64,000 bases of DNA from Trichaptum fuscoviolaceum. Taxonomy: Eukaryota; Basidiomycota; Agaricomycetes; Hymenochaetales; Trichaptaceae. A program made the position numbers and the translations under genes. How positions within the stretch are numbered: the stretch's first letter is position 1; each line of letters opens with the position of its first letter. The notes under the pieces are model-generated. The model did no database searches. It saw only the letters and a program-made list of their open reading frames with translations, and was not told the origin of the DNA. The stretch is taken from NCBI GenBank assembly GCA_910574455.1, contig CAJSYZ010000004.1, forward strand, positions 5,404,599 through 5,468,598, read 5' to 3'. This document shows, one piece after another, positions 1 to 11,008 of the stretch.

Positions 1-345
1 GTGATCGAGGGGCTTCCACCTTTGCCCGAGCTTGAGACGTTGAACGAGATGCTCGCCGTCACCTGGTCACAGTTCATCGGGACGTTGAATTCCAAGCTGA
101 TATCGACCGTCGTCGCGTTCGCATCGCCCGACTCCGGCTGTATACGAGCATCGTGGCCTGGCCTGAACTTCATCAACTGCGGAGGGACACTCCGCCTCAG
201 ACACAAGCAGCTTGAAGCTAAACGGATCCATCGTGATACTATTCAAGCGTCCCTGGAACGGCGCGTTGCCGTGATTGAAGAACGGTGACAGCGAGTCTCG
301 CAAAGTGTATGTGTCAAACGGCGCAAACAGATTCTTCACGACCGT
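1..345 (-). pseudogene. Cell-wall alpha-1,3-glucan synthase fragment, frameshifted
   Basis: The minus strand encodes a stretch typical of the extracellular part of fungal alpha-1,3-glucan synthases: VVKNLFAPFDTYTL, then FFNHGNAPFQ and SITMDPFSFK. These are followed in another frame by KFRPGHDARI and a TVDIS...FNVPMNCD segment. That order matches the family, which polymerises wall alpha-glucan at the plasma membrane. The frame changes by one base near position 190-200 where no intron is evident, so the copy is either broken or carries a sequence error. The rest of the gene would lie left of the window. Beyond about 345 no homology is visible and a minisatellite begins, which suggests a truncated relic. 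Assignment is from remembered family motifs, not a search. Confidence 0.6.
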
Positions 346-483
346 CCCGCTCAAGAGAAACGAGATGAAAAGGCAGCCTCTGTGCAGGAGGCATGAACAT
401 GTTGTACTTGATTTGTATGGACCTGTGGACCCAGGGACCTGTACATGCGCGTCTGCGGACATGTGCACTTAAGGGCTTATGGA

Positions 484-735
484 CTTAGCGACGAGCGTCT
501 AGCGTCTCAGCGACACGGGACCAGCGTCTGAGCGACCAACGACCAGCGTCTGAGCGACCCGGGACCAGCGACTCAGCGACCCGGGTCTACCGACTCAGCG
601 ACGAGGGACGAGCGTCTCAGCGACCCGGGTCTAGCGTCTCAGCGACCCGGGACGAGCGTCTGAGCGACCAGCGACCAGCGTCTGAGCGACCAGCGACCGG
701 GGTCCAGGGTCTCAGCGACCAGGGTCCAGCGACTG
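484..735. repeat. GC-rich degenerate minisatellite
   Basis: About a dozen imperfect units of roughly 20-24 bp are built on the word AGCGTCTSAGCGACC, with variants GACCAGCG, GACCCGGG and GACGAGCG. It is non-coding and lies directly against the glucan synthase relic. Confidence 0.8.
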
Positions 736-1150
736 CTGCGGAGAAACCTCGGACCAAGTAGCAGTTCCCACGGAATTATGATCAGCATGTCCCCAGGACA
801 AGCCAGGGGATCAACAGTGCCTGAATGCTATAATTAACCCAAAAAAGCGGTGGGTATGCAATAGCATTATCTATTATTCTGTAGTATATTCCCAATAGGT
901 ATTGCAGGCCTAGTATTTCCTAGGTATGCATCCCCTTCATCAGAGTGCAGCAAGGCTGCCCCAGCCTGCCCTTCATCAACCAGCATTTGCTGAGGGAAAT
1001 GCAAAAAAGGTTTTACAGTAAGGCTATATTTCATTCAATCAGAAGGCTGGCAGCAGTGTGTATCGTTTGTAGTAGATAGGTGCGCATTGCGCAAGGACAC
1101 TTAGCGTAGATTAACTATACAGTCTTTACGAAGTAGATAAATAGCTGTAG
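736..1150. other. No gene recognised
   Basis: AT-richer spacer with no convincing reading frame or repeat. Confidence 0.5.
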
Positions 1151-1155
1151 GCATC

Positions 1156-1290
1156 GTAAGGAGCACCCCACTTTTGACCTCTTGTGGAGTGCTTCCTTAG
1201 GTGCGATCTCTCTCTTTTCTCCTGTGTAGTTAGTTGCGCAATACTTACTTGTGGAGTGCTTCCTTAGGGATCCGCTTACTTGACGTTCAA
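1156..1290 (-). repeat. GAAGCACT hairpin module, copy 1
   Basis: Read on the minus strand, the word GGAAGCACTCCACAAG occurs twice about 90 bp apart. The second occurrence is followed by AGGTCAAAAGTGG and the inverted word GGTGCTCC, forming a hairpin. The sequence then continues into CTACAGCTATTTATCTACTT. The same layout recurs on the plus strand at 3103-3245 and 35157-35264. In copies 1 and 2 a GC-rich tract full of GGGATTC/GGAATTC words lies upstream, here at 1290-1490. It is probably part of a dispersed element. Confidence 0.6.
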
Positions 1291-1910
1291 AGCAGTGAAG
1301 AGTCCTAGCTGGCCTTGAGAATCCCGCGACGCGCCTGGATAGAATCCCGCGCGTTTCCCGCCTGAATTCCCACGCTCGTTCCCAGTCGCGAATCCAGATT
1401 CCCGAACGCGGGTTCTTGTCGCGAATTCCAGTTTCCCGAAACTGTTTTCCGAAACTGTTTCCCGCTACAATTCCCGACGGTCGTAACAGGTACAATTATT
1501 ATGGAGAATATAATGCATTTCGAAGATTACAAGTCTAGTAATCTGTTGTAATGTCCATAAGATATTATTGGCATTGGAAGCTTGTATAAGGTAGACTACA
1601 GTTTATAGTGAATTACTTGGGAATATAAATGGTATATGACGATTATGACGATTTTGGGGTCTTATATGCGATTACACAGTCTATAATCCGTTTCCCTTTC
1701 TCCCGATGATGTACATGCTTCCATAAAGACGTATGAACACAACCGGTGCCGAGTCTCAGGTTCATGATGATTTCAACTGGAATTACAATCAAGTCTTCCT
1801 TCATCTTGGCTCGACCCATTGCCTCGAGGCTGGTAATTTAAGGAACACGCCGGGTCCGAGTCCAAGGAACTCCTCAATCGTCTATGTCTAACATCAACAT
1901 GCATTTGAGA

Positions 1911-1919
1911 AAAATGAAG
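1911..1919. repeat. Left target-site duplication of E1 (AAAATGAAG)
   Basis: Identical 9-mer at 9595-9603 on the other side of E1. Confidence 0.85.
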
Positions 1920-1924
1920 CCAAA

Positions 1925-2440
1925 ATAGGATTTCAGCACCTCAATGTACCTATCTGACATCTGACACCCATTATCTGACACCTGGACACTTGAAATGTAT
2001 AACTGACCCATATAAGAAGTAAAATCCAACCTCCGTTAGATAAAATATCTGACAATCGGAGTATCAATATCCAACAATTGGAGTATCTAATTCTGACAGA
2101 ATAAAGTATCTAAATCCAACCTCTGTAAAGAATGTATTTCCAACACCGCAGGTTTATCATTATCTGACCCCTCAAAGAACACAATTCCAACCCGTATTAG
2201 AGGTAATTTCCAACCTATCTGCCCATAAAGTATATATATCCAACACATCTGTAGTATCCATATCCGACCTCCCGTAGTATATAAATGTGACCCATCTAGA
2301 ATGTAAATTTGACCCTCTTTAATATGTATTTCCGACCCTTTTTAAAGTCTAATTTGGACATACTTCAGTATGTAAATCCAGCCCAAAAAGAACTTAATTC
2401 CAACATCTTTCTCACGTCATCGTGTAAAGCTTTGTATAGC
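1925..2440 (+). repeat. Left subterminal motif array of E1
   Basis: TCTGAC, TCCAAC and variants (TTTGACC, TCCGACC) recur every 20-35 bp with unrelated AT-rich spacers, about 25 occurrences, all in one orientation. They are plausible transposase-binding sites. The mirror array is at 9135-9590. Confidence 0.75.
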
Positions 2441-2807
2441 GCCGTCAGAGCTAATGGCCCCCAACACAAACATGCATTAATAACGCCCTGAGGGCCAGCT
2501 AGTTGCTGGCAAAACCCAAACACCCTCAGGGCGTTAACTAACGGAATTGTTACGACCTGGGGGGAACCTGGGGGCCGGGGCGCGTTAGCGGCTTCCGGGG
2601 CAAGGCCTGGGAGAGCGCGCGGCAGCGGAGAAGGCGAAGGGGAACCGTTAAGGACGCTACAACGCCAACGGAGTCGCGCGGGGAGCGGGGCTACGGGGGC
2701 GAGACGCAAGGGGGCTCAAGGCGAGGACGGGACGGAGTCAGAGTCGAGGCGGGGAAGGCAGAGTCGAGGCGCGGGGAGACAGAGTCGAGACGCGGGGAAA
2801 TGCCAAG

Positions 2808-2880
2808 CGGGATTCTGGCGGGAATCTGGATTCGCGCGGGAATCTGGATTCGTGCGGGAATCTGGATTCGTGCGGGGATC
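2808..2880 (+). repeat. 18-bp tandem repeat (GGAATCTGGATTCGTGCG)
   Basis: Three near-perfect units, flanked by many dispersed GCGGGAATC and GCGGGATTC words up to 3000. Confidence 0.85.
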
Positions 2881-3102
2881 GCAGAGCGGGAATCGTTCGG
2901 GACTTTGGCGGGAATCTCAAAGCGGGATTCGGGCGGGAATCTCAGAGCGGGATTCTGGGCAGGACTCAGAGCGGGATTCGCAGAGCGGGATCCGGGACAA
3001 GACAGAGACAAGAGAGTCAGAGAGCAGGCGTGCTCAGGACAGGAGCAGAGAGCTCAGGATAACCGGGATCTCAAGGCAACACTTCTGTATCAGGAGGAGG
3101 TT

Positions 3103-3245
3103 CCCTAAGGAAGCACTCGACAAGTTAGCATTGTAAAACTACACTAGAGACAAGACAGAAACACACCTAAGGAAGCACTCGACAAGAGGACAAAAGTGAG
3201 TGCTCCTTACGGTGGCGACAGGTATTTATCTACTGGGCAGAATCT
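3103..3245 (+). repeat. GAAGCACT hairpin module, copy 2
   Basis: CTAAGGAAGCACTCGACAAG occurs twice about 65 bp apart. The second is followed by AGGACAAAAGTGAGTGCTCC, which folds back on it, then by a TACGGTGGCGACAGGTATTT segment. It matches the inverted copy at 1156-1290. Confidence 0.65.
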
Positions 3246-3869
3246 ACAGGGAACGGGCATGCACAAACGCGCAACTAACTAGTTACACAATCTTGCGGGC
3301 GAAGGCCGCGCATACAGTGACGTGAATCCGGGATTCGGGATTCGGTGCGGGGTACATCTGGGCAAGATCTAAGGGAACGAGCGTGAAGCATGGTCAAGTG
3401 AAACAAAGAGAACTAAAGGAATGTAATTGTGCGCGAGGTATCAAGCTGGCGCACAGGCAGCGGGGTAATGAGCGTGGGGGGCGGATGTAATGCATACATC
3501 GTCTCGGGATAAGTTGCAGGCAACTTCTGGCGTGGATCAGGGTCGCGGGAGATCGACAGGGACCAACTTCGAAGAAGCCAGTGCTTCGATGTCGTAACGA
3601 AGCCTAATCGCGAGGCGCGCGCGGGGCAGGGCGACTAAGGACGGGGTTCGAGTCCTTGCGGACCATGAGATCAATCCCGCACACGGGGTGGCGGGAATGT
3701 GGTCTGCGGGCCGGGACAGGACACTACTAGCGAGACTAGTTGGCTGGCACGTGCGTGGCCAGGCCAATCACCTGGGGCTATCTCAAGATGAGGTTAGCAT
3801 CGAGGAGCGGGGAAGCTAAGGGGTTTCCCTTGGACAACGGGAAACTCGCGCGATTCGCGACGGGATCAT

Positions 3870-4300
3870 GCAGGGAATCTGGTTCGGGTTTCGACCGGGT
3901 TTCGAGTTCGGGTTTCGACTGGGAATCGAGTTCGGGTTTTGACTGGGAATCGAGTTCGGGTTTCGATCGTAGCGGGAATCTTTCGGGAATCAGAGCGGGG
4001 ACTTAGCTGGGGTTGCGATGGGAATCGCGGCGGGATCGAAGGCGGGAATCCTGCGGGGGATTTGCGCAGGGATTCGAGACGAGACGCGAGGCGGGAAACG
4101 AGCGGGATTTCGACTGGGATCGTGCGGGGGAAAGGAGCGGGATTCCAACCGGGAAGCGAGCGGGGTTTCTACCGGGAATGAGCGGGGGAGTCTGGCGAGA
4201 CTCTAGTCGGGAAACGAGCGGGGGGAGTTTGGCGGGACTCCAACCTGGACGAGTGGGGGAGTCTTGACGGGACTCCAACCGGGAACGAGCGTGGGTTGCG
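3870..4300 (+). repeat. G-rich repeat tract
   Basis: About three units of GGGAATCGAGTTCGGGTTTC at 3885-3970, then degenerate GCGGGAATC-type words. Open frames through here (GLY/ARG/SER-rich) are composition artefacts. Confidence 0.75.
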
Positions 4301-4631
4301 GGATTGTCAGAGAGGACGCTTGACAGCGTTCGCGGCGAGGCGGGATTCCTGGCGGGGCAGGCTGTGGACGAACAAGGGCAGGTCGAGAGGCACAGGATGT
4401 CGAAGGGGTTAGCTAGGGCACCGTGGCAGGACGAGCGCAGGGCAGGGTTCGTGACCGGGCAGGATTGCGGGATAGCAATCCTTGACCGCTGTCGTGTTGG
4501 CTTACTCAAGGCCAGACAGAGGTCGGCTTTGGACGCAGTGGATCAATCTCCTAACTGCACTTCATGACTGTGGACGCGAGGCCGGGATCTGGTATCCGGG
4601 CATAGTCGAGAACCTACGAGGTCTGGGATAG

Positions 4632-4682
4632 CTATGGCTATGGCTATGGCTGTGGCAGGCTATGGCTATGGCTGTGGCTATG
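4632..4682 (+). repeat. Hexanucleotide microsatellite (CTATGG/CTGTGG)
   Basis: Seven or eight units of GGCTATGGCTATGGCTGT type. Confidence 0.85.
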
Positions 4683-5506
4683 GTGAGTGACTTCGGGACT
4701 ATGGCGAGGTACGGGGTTCACTGGAGCGGGGAACAGAGCATGACGGGAGCGGGGAGCGAGCGGGGGATCATCCTAGAGTCGGGGGAACGACGAGGCGGGC
4801 TAGGGATGGATCGAGACACGGGGACGAGGCGGGGGACTGACGAGGAGACGTGGGCGAGGACAAGCAGGGGCGAGGAGGTCGTAGCGGGGCGGAACTCTTA
4901 GCAGGAGAATGCATGGCGAAGCAGAGGTTCTTCTGGGATCCGAGAGCGGGGGATCCTTTCGGGGATCTCGCCAAGGTCGCGATTCGGGTTTCAGTATACC
5001 GGGTTCTGTTCGGGATTGCCTTAGACATGTTGGGGTCCTGGGGGATCCCGACAGGAATGAGTCTTAGACTGAAATCTCACTGCCCACTCTCAAAGAATTT
5101 TTGCTTCATACAGATGACACAGAGATATACTATATTGTCGACTGTCTTTCCACGATCCTAATGTTTCCAGTCTTTCGTAGCTCACTGCACCGGCTCAGGA
5201 GTCAGGAGAGATACTATGCTATGACTTTGCTAGAATCTTTTGCCGGATGCTCCTTCATGGATCAAGAACAAGGTACTCGAAGCTAGAGTATATACAACTA
5301 AAATTCAAAGAACAGACAATGAATGGTAGAGTCGAGGATATCATCGTCACCGACATCCTCGAGCTTCTCCCGACTACTATTCAGGAAGTCCCTAAGCAAT
5401 GGCTGACAAAACGTTTTTTCTGCAAAGCCTCTAACGACCGCTTTCTGATCCTGAGCGTCCGAGCATCTCGTATACGGCCCTCGCAATCCATCTCATCATC
5501 ATTGCA

Positions 5507-6304
5507 TCACAATCCACCTCTTTTACCTACCATATGAACCACAAGCACAGACGCGAGTGCTGCTTCTGGGGTCTGTACCAATGTCGCCGAGAACAAGGAC
5601 GGTGTCTGCTCAAGGGTGTCCGAACTTCCCCCACTTCTTGAAGGCATATTCTCGCAGACAGATCTCAGCGGCGCAAGTGACTTGGTCAAAGACGGTGCAA
5701 CAGAAGCCTTGTCTCCAAAACGTGATAACTCAGGAGAGGTCTGTGGGACGGGAACAGCTTCCGGTGAGACTGCATTGATGACAGACCCCTGAATACTGAA
5801 CATTTAATCAAAAGACTCACCTTCAAGACCAGGAAGACAAGGAACCAATACCAGATCTGAGCCCGACACCTCCAACGCCATCGATAGGACAGACTCCGAT
5901 GGCAGGACTAGGTCTTCCGGTAGGAATGCGTCCATCTCTGAAAGGACAGGTACTGGCCCAGTGGACGAAGTCAGAGCCAAAGATTCAGTCGACTTTGAAG
6001 GTGCTTCAACTTGCTCCTGCTTCCCCTTGCGTCTTGATTCAGTTAGAGACATCTTATGGAGACTACAGTTATCAGAGTCCTTCCGGTGAGTCGAGGTCGA
6101 AACACTGGATGCCGAGTCAAACAACTCTATGAGGCCCAGCCCAGAGTCCGCTTGCATACTCGTATCCACGAACGAATTCGACTTTGCTTCCGAATGGTCA
6201 ACACTGACAGCTGGCCGGGCTATGAATACACTCTCCTCTGCGTTATTTTCCAATGGCACAGTGCGTGACGCCGGCGTAGGTGACAGACAAGCTGCTGCTC
6301 TCAC
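5507..6304 (-). CDS. Possible degraded Ser-rich protein
   Basis: Two consecutive minus-strand frames (166 and about 98 codons) have biased, protein-like composition, rich in Ser, Glu, Leu and Val, with words such as SVSTSTHRKDSD and VLSEMDAFLPEDLVLPSE. A GTGAGT donor and a CAG acceptor lie between them at 5789-5820. The 32-nt interval is short and its removal does not join the frames, so an intact gene cannot be claimed. No family is recognised. It lies in the E1-specific block and could be a captured gene fragment. Confidence 0.25.
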
Positions 6305-7960
6305 CTCCGAGTGCGCAGCATCGCCTCCTTCTTCGCTCGAGCCACCACAGCTGGATCCGCAAGCAACTGGCGGGGAGAACTAGCTGGAAGAGCAGACATA
6401 GATGTGTTCGACGCATCAGGGGTGTCATAGATTATCGGACCAGAACATGCTTTGGTCGGTGAGTCACGACGTCGCACAAGTCCGAGGCCAAAGATTCCCG
6501 GAATACAATTGAAGGCAGCGACAGTGCTTGCTCAGGAGCCGTTTGCACGCGCGTCAGGATCAGAGAGTCGGTAGCTCGAGCTATACCAGTCGCAGCCGCA
6601 AGCGTCGTGTCGGGGACTACTACCCGTGGGAACTTACTCCAAAAATGAGATAATGCCGGGTCACGGTACCTCTTTGAGAGTGAATTTTTTTTAGGAGAAA
6701 CATCATAGCATAGGGGCCGCTCTCAGACTCGGAAGAGAAGACAGACAATCCAGGCCTCAATCATTGGGCACGTGAGTACAAACTTTTTGCTTTAGACGAG
6801 CGTAACATTAAAGCCGCCATAACCCTCACTACCTACGGTGTTTGGGAATTTCAACGCTATTCCCACTACAGAGGTGGGTAGTACTGTCATACAATGTATT
6901 TGATTCCTTTACTTAGCAGAAGAGACAGAGAAAATTTCTTGATATTGAATAGTCTCGTAGGCCACCAGGAATTCCGAGTGGCAGGCGCGGTCCAATGCTA
7001 AGCGCAGCAGCGAAGATTTTGTTACAACAAATAGAGTATATATTCTAATAGGTTGAAGCAGTGATAACCAGCCACTCTTTGTGTGTATGGTAGGTCACAG
7101 TCCTACAGAGCGAGGCAAGAGTGGCAAGAGCAGAATGTCCAGGAGCGGTGGTTGTCATTGCAGTCTTGGGAGGAGTCTTTGCGCGGAGAGCTGGAATCGT
7201 GAGCGCGAGAACGTATGCGCGTAGTGGGCAACCTTGACACCGACGAGACTGAGCCTGGCCTAGGTGCAGTCTGTCTAGTGAAACCTTGCAGCATTAGCTC
7301 TGGCCTAGATCTGCAGCTGATGAGTGGGTCGATTGACTGTTCCCCGCTTAGATTCCGTTGCTAGACTTGAGACTCTTGAGACCTCAGGACGGGGTGGCTC
7401 TACTCTTTATGACTTCTTTAATGCTTTGCTTTCCTGGGATATGTGGCTGCTGATCGCTTTTGATCACTGTTACAAGAAGTTAGGATGTCGACGTGAGACA
7501 AGAGAAAGGTGCATGTACGATCTCAAATAGGAGCAGCAAGTAGCAAATGTCGTGCAACACGGGACTTGACACAACGCTTGCCAGGATCCTTGTGGAAGGA
7601 AACTGGCAAACAAGGGGGTGCTTGGCACTAGCCCGACAGATCGCATGTATCGTACGTCACTGACAGGCGAATGTCAGAAAGCCGAGGAACTGTCGTGGAT
7701 GAAGCAGCAGGCGTATGATTAACGAGGTTGCTCAATGGACGCAAACTTGGGTGCGTCGGTAACTGCACCACTGGCAGGATGGTTGTCGAAAACTATATGG
7801 CAAACTTCCTACATAGACTGAGGGTGAGAAAGATAGCAAGCAGATAAGATTGTAAACGCTCACGATTTCAGAAGTGGTCTGCCACTTAACAGATTGGACC
7901 CAGGATGGTGGATATCTGGGTGGCAACTTCCTACACTGCGTCTGAGGGTGAGAATGGTAT

Positions 7961-9110
7961 TCAAGACCAGAAGAAGAATAAACTCACGGTTTCGGAAGGG
8001 GAACTGTCGTCCAAGCTAATGGACGCGAGGCGTACACTAACTCTACGGTTCAGCATGCGATTGAGGGTTAAAGAAAAGACCTGCTTACGATTGAAGAAAA
8101 AGCCTCTGCTATACTGGCAATGTGGAGCTGACAACTTAATTGCCCCGCAATTCAGCCCCCTCAAGAATCGTGACGGAGGATATGCTGGCTCGGCGGAGGC
8201 AAAGGCGTAGATCGATGAGTGACAAATCGATGGACGGTCGTCCGGGGTGCATCGGAAGCAGCACCCTAAGCAGTTCGCGTAGGAGCGTCGAAGGAGGCGA
8301 ATCAGTCGAAGAGTAGCACAAGAACAAAGCGGACGTTTTGGGGGTTGGAGTGCTTGAGTATTGAGAACTGGGCTAGTCTTTCCACTGATCGGGTGGCACG
8401 GACAGCGAGAACAAGAGTACTTTCTATTGAGGTTCAAAGGTCGAATGGAAGGTAGTGTCGAGCAGACACCACTTGAGTCAAATGGTGCAGATAGTGACGA
8501 AGCAGAGAGCCTGAATGGCTGGAACGCGATCGGCGAAGTATAAGCGGAGTTGGAGTGGTTGGAGAGCTGTAAATGGCTGATGAGTTTGTCGTTGCAAAGT
8601 TCCTTGGAAGTAATAAGACGTGAGCAAAGAGAAACAAGAGAAAAGAATAGCACATACCATGTCAGGTTACCCGATCACTGGCATCCCATGCCATGGCAAG
8701 TACTAGCACTTGACTTGGTAGCTGGTAATATCACTGACATATGGGGTTGTCCTTTGAGTGGCTTCTCATCGGACGAATAAAGATCTCCAATGGCGTCGGT
8801 TTCCGCAAAGATACTTATAATCCCGTCGGTCTGGGATTAATCTTCGGTTGGGTCGCAGTCAGGTGGGCTGTAGGAGAGCTCCGGTTCTCCAGTTGACATA
8901 GCGCACCCGACAACTATCTGCATCTCGAGAATGATGTATGCGAGGTATACCTCATCAACCTTGCTTGCTGAACGAAAGTTGTTGGCATCGGCATCCCAGT
9001 TGGTGCTGCTCAAGCGCACACCGTGTTTGAGATAAGCAAGACTTTCCGATATCGAAGTGTGAACATCTTTGGAAACGAGCGGAGGGAAATCGTGATCATC
9101 ACTGCTGCTG
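7961..9110 (-). other. E1 interior, weak reading frames only
   Basis: The block shared with E2 holds a 230-codon minus-strand frame (7961-8653; 57472-58164 in E2) and an open minus-strand stretch ending near 8837 (SLAYLKHGVRLSSTNWDADA ... DCDPTED). The latter is acidic and looks like a real exon. Both are open in both copies, but the copies are almost identical, so this is weak evidence of selection. No known domain and no DDE transposase were recognised. Confidence 0.3.
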
Positions 9111-9134
9111 TTGTGAGTGAGGTCTGAGGTTCGG

Positions 9135-9590
9135 GTATACGGAGGGTTGGATTTGGATACACCGAGGGGTCAAAAATAGATTCTCACGAGGGTCACATAC
9201 ATATACTTTACGGTGGTCAGATATTGGTGCTATGAGGGGTCAGAAATCAATACTCCAGGGGTTGGATTTACATACTTTTGAGAGGTCGAATTTGCATACT
9301 TTGAGAGGTTGAATTTAGATACTTTGAAGGGTTGGAATTGGATACTATTAAGGGTCAGAAATGTATACATTGGAGGGTTGGATTCTTGTAAATGCCGGGG
9401 TTGGATTTAGATAACTCAAATTGTCAGATATTATTTTGCAAGTTGTCCGATATTACTTTTAAAATGTTGGCGATAGCCGTTATAATTGTCAGATTTATGT
9501 ATTATAAGGGGTTGGATTTATATAAGTCAATGTGTCAGATTATGATAAAACACGGGTCAGATAGGTACATTGAGGTGCTGAAATCCTATC
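9135..9590 (-). repeat. Right subterminal motif array of E1
   Basis: GTTGGA and GTCAGA words, the reverse complements of the left-end words, are spaced 20-35 bp apart up to the terminal inverted repeat. Confidence 0.75.
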
Positions 9591-9603
9591 TTGCAAAATG
9601 AAG

Positions 9604-9940
9604 ACAATTGATACATCGCTTGAAAGCGTCTAAGGAGCACATACTGGGCATCTCGACAGTTTAGATGTTAGAAAGGATAGGCTTCATATCATATTCATAT
9701 CTAGACCCACGAATATGCACAAAGTCTGTAATTTGCACTTAGCAAGTGCCAAACACGTAGAAGTTATCAAGAATGTACCGAGGAAACTCATGCGCGGAGG
9801 CATAAACGAAGAGTGGCTCAGGCACCAACCACAAGTCTTCTTATCGCTGAAGCATATTTCAGATGCGATTAAGAGTGTCTTTGATCAGATATGTGTAGAA
9901 AAGGGCAATCGAATGAAAGTTTAGCGGATGAAAGAGTTGA
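9604..9940. other. No gene recognised
   Basis: A 69-codon frame at 9715-9924 is the only opening and is not supported by anything else. Confidence 0.5.
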
Positions 9941-10149
9941 ACATGGGCCCGGGTCCTTCAGCGCCGGTCGCTTGTGGTGTGAGAGACTTGCAGGTCACTT
10001 GTGACAGCCTGAGGCGCGTCAAGCGTGACATTTCCAACTTGAAGTCGTTGTTCGTCTTCTATCTTCGCTGTCATCTACGCTTCAACCTTCCACGCCAAGA
10101 ACCACTTCCCGACTTCTCACTTCTCAACCTCCCCAAGTAGTCGGTGTAG

Positions 10150-10361
10150 TCGTTCAGGCAACAAGCTTCAAGTCTGTTTGAAGCAGCATGCGGGTTCCAC
10201 GTTGCCATGCAGCATGTCTGAGTGCCCGTCGCGGCGCTGTCACTGTATTTGACGCAGCGTAGAACTTGAGTTAATCAATATCGCAGTCATCTATATAATA
10301 GTCTGCCTTTTGCTACGCCCCTAAACCCGCACGTTGCCCAAGGGCCCAACAACACCATCGC
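10150..10361 (+). promoter_or_regulatory. Conserved promoter of the MLFYAREYL family, copy 1
   Basis: About 180 bp upstream of the start codon is strongly conserved with 22580-22776. It includes an inverted repeat (CTTCAAGTCTGTTTGAAG), CCGTCGCGGCGCTGTCAC, a TATA-like CTATATAATAG about 70 bp before the ATG, and CGCCCAAGGGCCCAACA-type leader sequence. Confidence 0.65.
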
Positions 10362-10666
10362 ATGCTCTTTTACGCCCGAGAGTACCTGTATTCCTCGACG
10401 CGTCGTACAGTGACCAAGACTGTACGCTTAATCACCCGCGCTCCTTCTGCGTTTACCGCTCGAGCACCTACCTCCGGCGTGGACGCTCAGAGTAGCAGGA
10501 ATCCGACGCAACCGGTGAAAGTGAAGAAGACACGCTTCGAGACAGAGCTGGCGGTGTCGAGGCGGAGAACTGGACGGGAGAGCGGGATGGAGACGTTCAG
10601 GCGACTCATTATGTACTACATGGCCCCACCGCAGATGGTGCACTTCCCGGAGGAGATGGTCAAGCA

Positions 10667-10792
10667 TAGTCTTGTAACCAGACCGCACTCTTTTTAAGGC
10701 AAGCGGAGCTTGCGAAGCGTAGCGGTCTGGAATATAACGAAAAAATTACCTGAGCCGCCAGGGGAGTTTGAAATTAATACAAATGTAGTAGT
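10667..10792 (+). repeat. Left TIR of the RecQ-DUF6589 element
   Basis: Contains a hairpin with arms CCAGACCGC and GCGGTCTGG around an inner GCAAGC/GCTTGC inverted repeat. Confidence 0.85.
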
Positions 10793-11008
10793 GAAACCGT
10801 GTACATGTAATTGCCGAGACGCGATTAAATTTTAATTGAGTTAATGACATCATTGTCACAAGTGAGTCACACGTATGTAAATGCCGTGAGAGGGGTACGT
10901 GAGTGTGCCGTTCTCGACCCTTAGACTTCTACTTCGACGACGCGACGCGCTTAACGCGCGTCTACGTCGATCTACTTCGCATCCCTGCTCGATCGCGTCT
11001 GCTACTGC

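Larger units (their letters stand above)
2486..6845. mobile_element. 4.36-kb block present in E1, absent from E2
   Basis: E2 reads CATTAATTTCAACGC without interruption, while E1 has CATTAAT, then this block, then AATTTCAACGC. Only AAT is shared across the two junctions. The left edge holds a hairpin (ACGCCCTGAGGG ... CCCTCAGGGCGT) followed by GTTA, and CCCAAACACC near the left edge is inverted as GGTGTTTGGG at the right edge. This fits a nested insertion into E1 better than a deletion from E2, but an exact target duplication is not clear. The first half is extremely G-rich and repetitive, and the second half (5300-6650) is of normal composition. Confidence 0.55.
1920..9594. mobile_element. 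E1: 9-bp-TSD TIR element with subterminal arrays
   Basis: E1 is a 7675-bp element bounded by AAAATGAAG on both sides. The left end begins CCAAAATAGGATTTCAGCAC and the reverse complement of the right end begins GCAAGATAGGATTTCAGCAC. The inverted repeat runs about 39 bp with two mismatches. Inside each end lies a ~450-bp array of TCTGAC and TCCAAC words, reversed at the right end. A second copy (E2, 55807-59127) has the same ends and its own 9-bp duplication, so the limits are certain. Nine-base duplications are usual for Mutator-like elements, but no transposase is recognisable, so E1 looks non-autonomous. The superfamily is an inference. E1 carries a 4.36-kb interior block that E2 lacks. Confidence 0.85.

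Noticed and set aside
1925..2440. Regularly recurring short words that could suggest a CRISPR array
   Set aside because: Words are only 6-8 bp, two kinds alternate, spacing is irregular, and the genome is fungal. They fit subterminal transposase sites.
2691..4567. Overlapping 80-170-codon frames on both strands in the G-rich tract
   Set aside because: They are Arg/Gly/Ser-rich translations of simple repeats and open on both strands.
7961..8653. 230-codon minus-strand frame in E1 and E2
   Set aside because: Not called as a gene: no domain, composition unlike neighbours, and conservation only reflects recent copying.
9928..10140. 70-codon frame before the first MLFYAREYL copy
   Set aside because: It overlaps the duplicated promoter block, and the corresponding region before copy 2 is not open.
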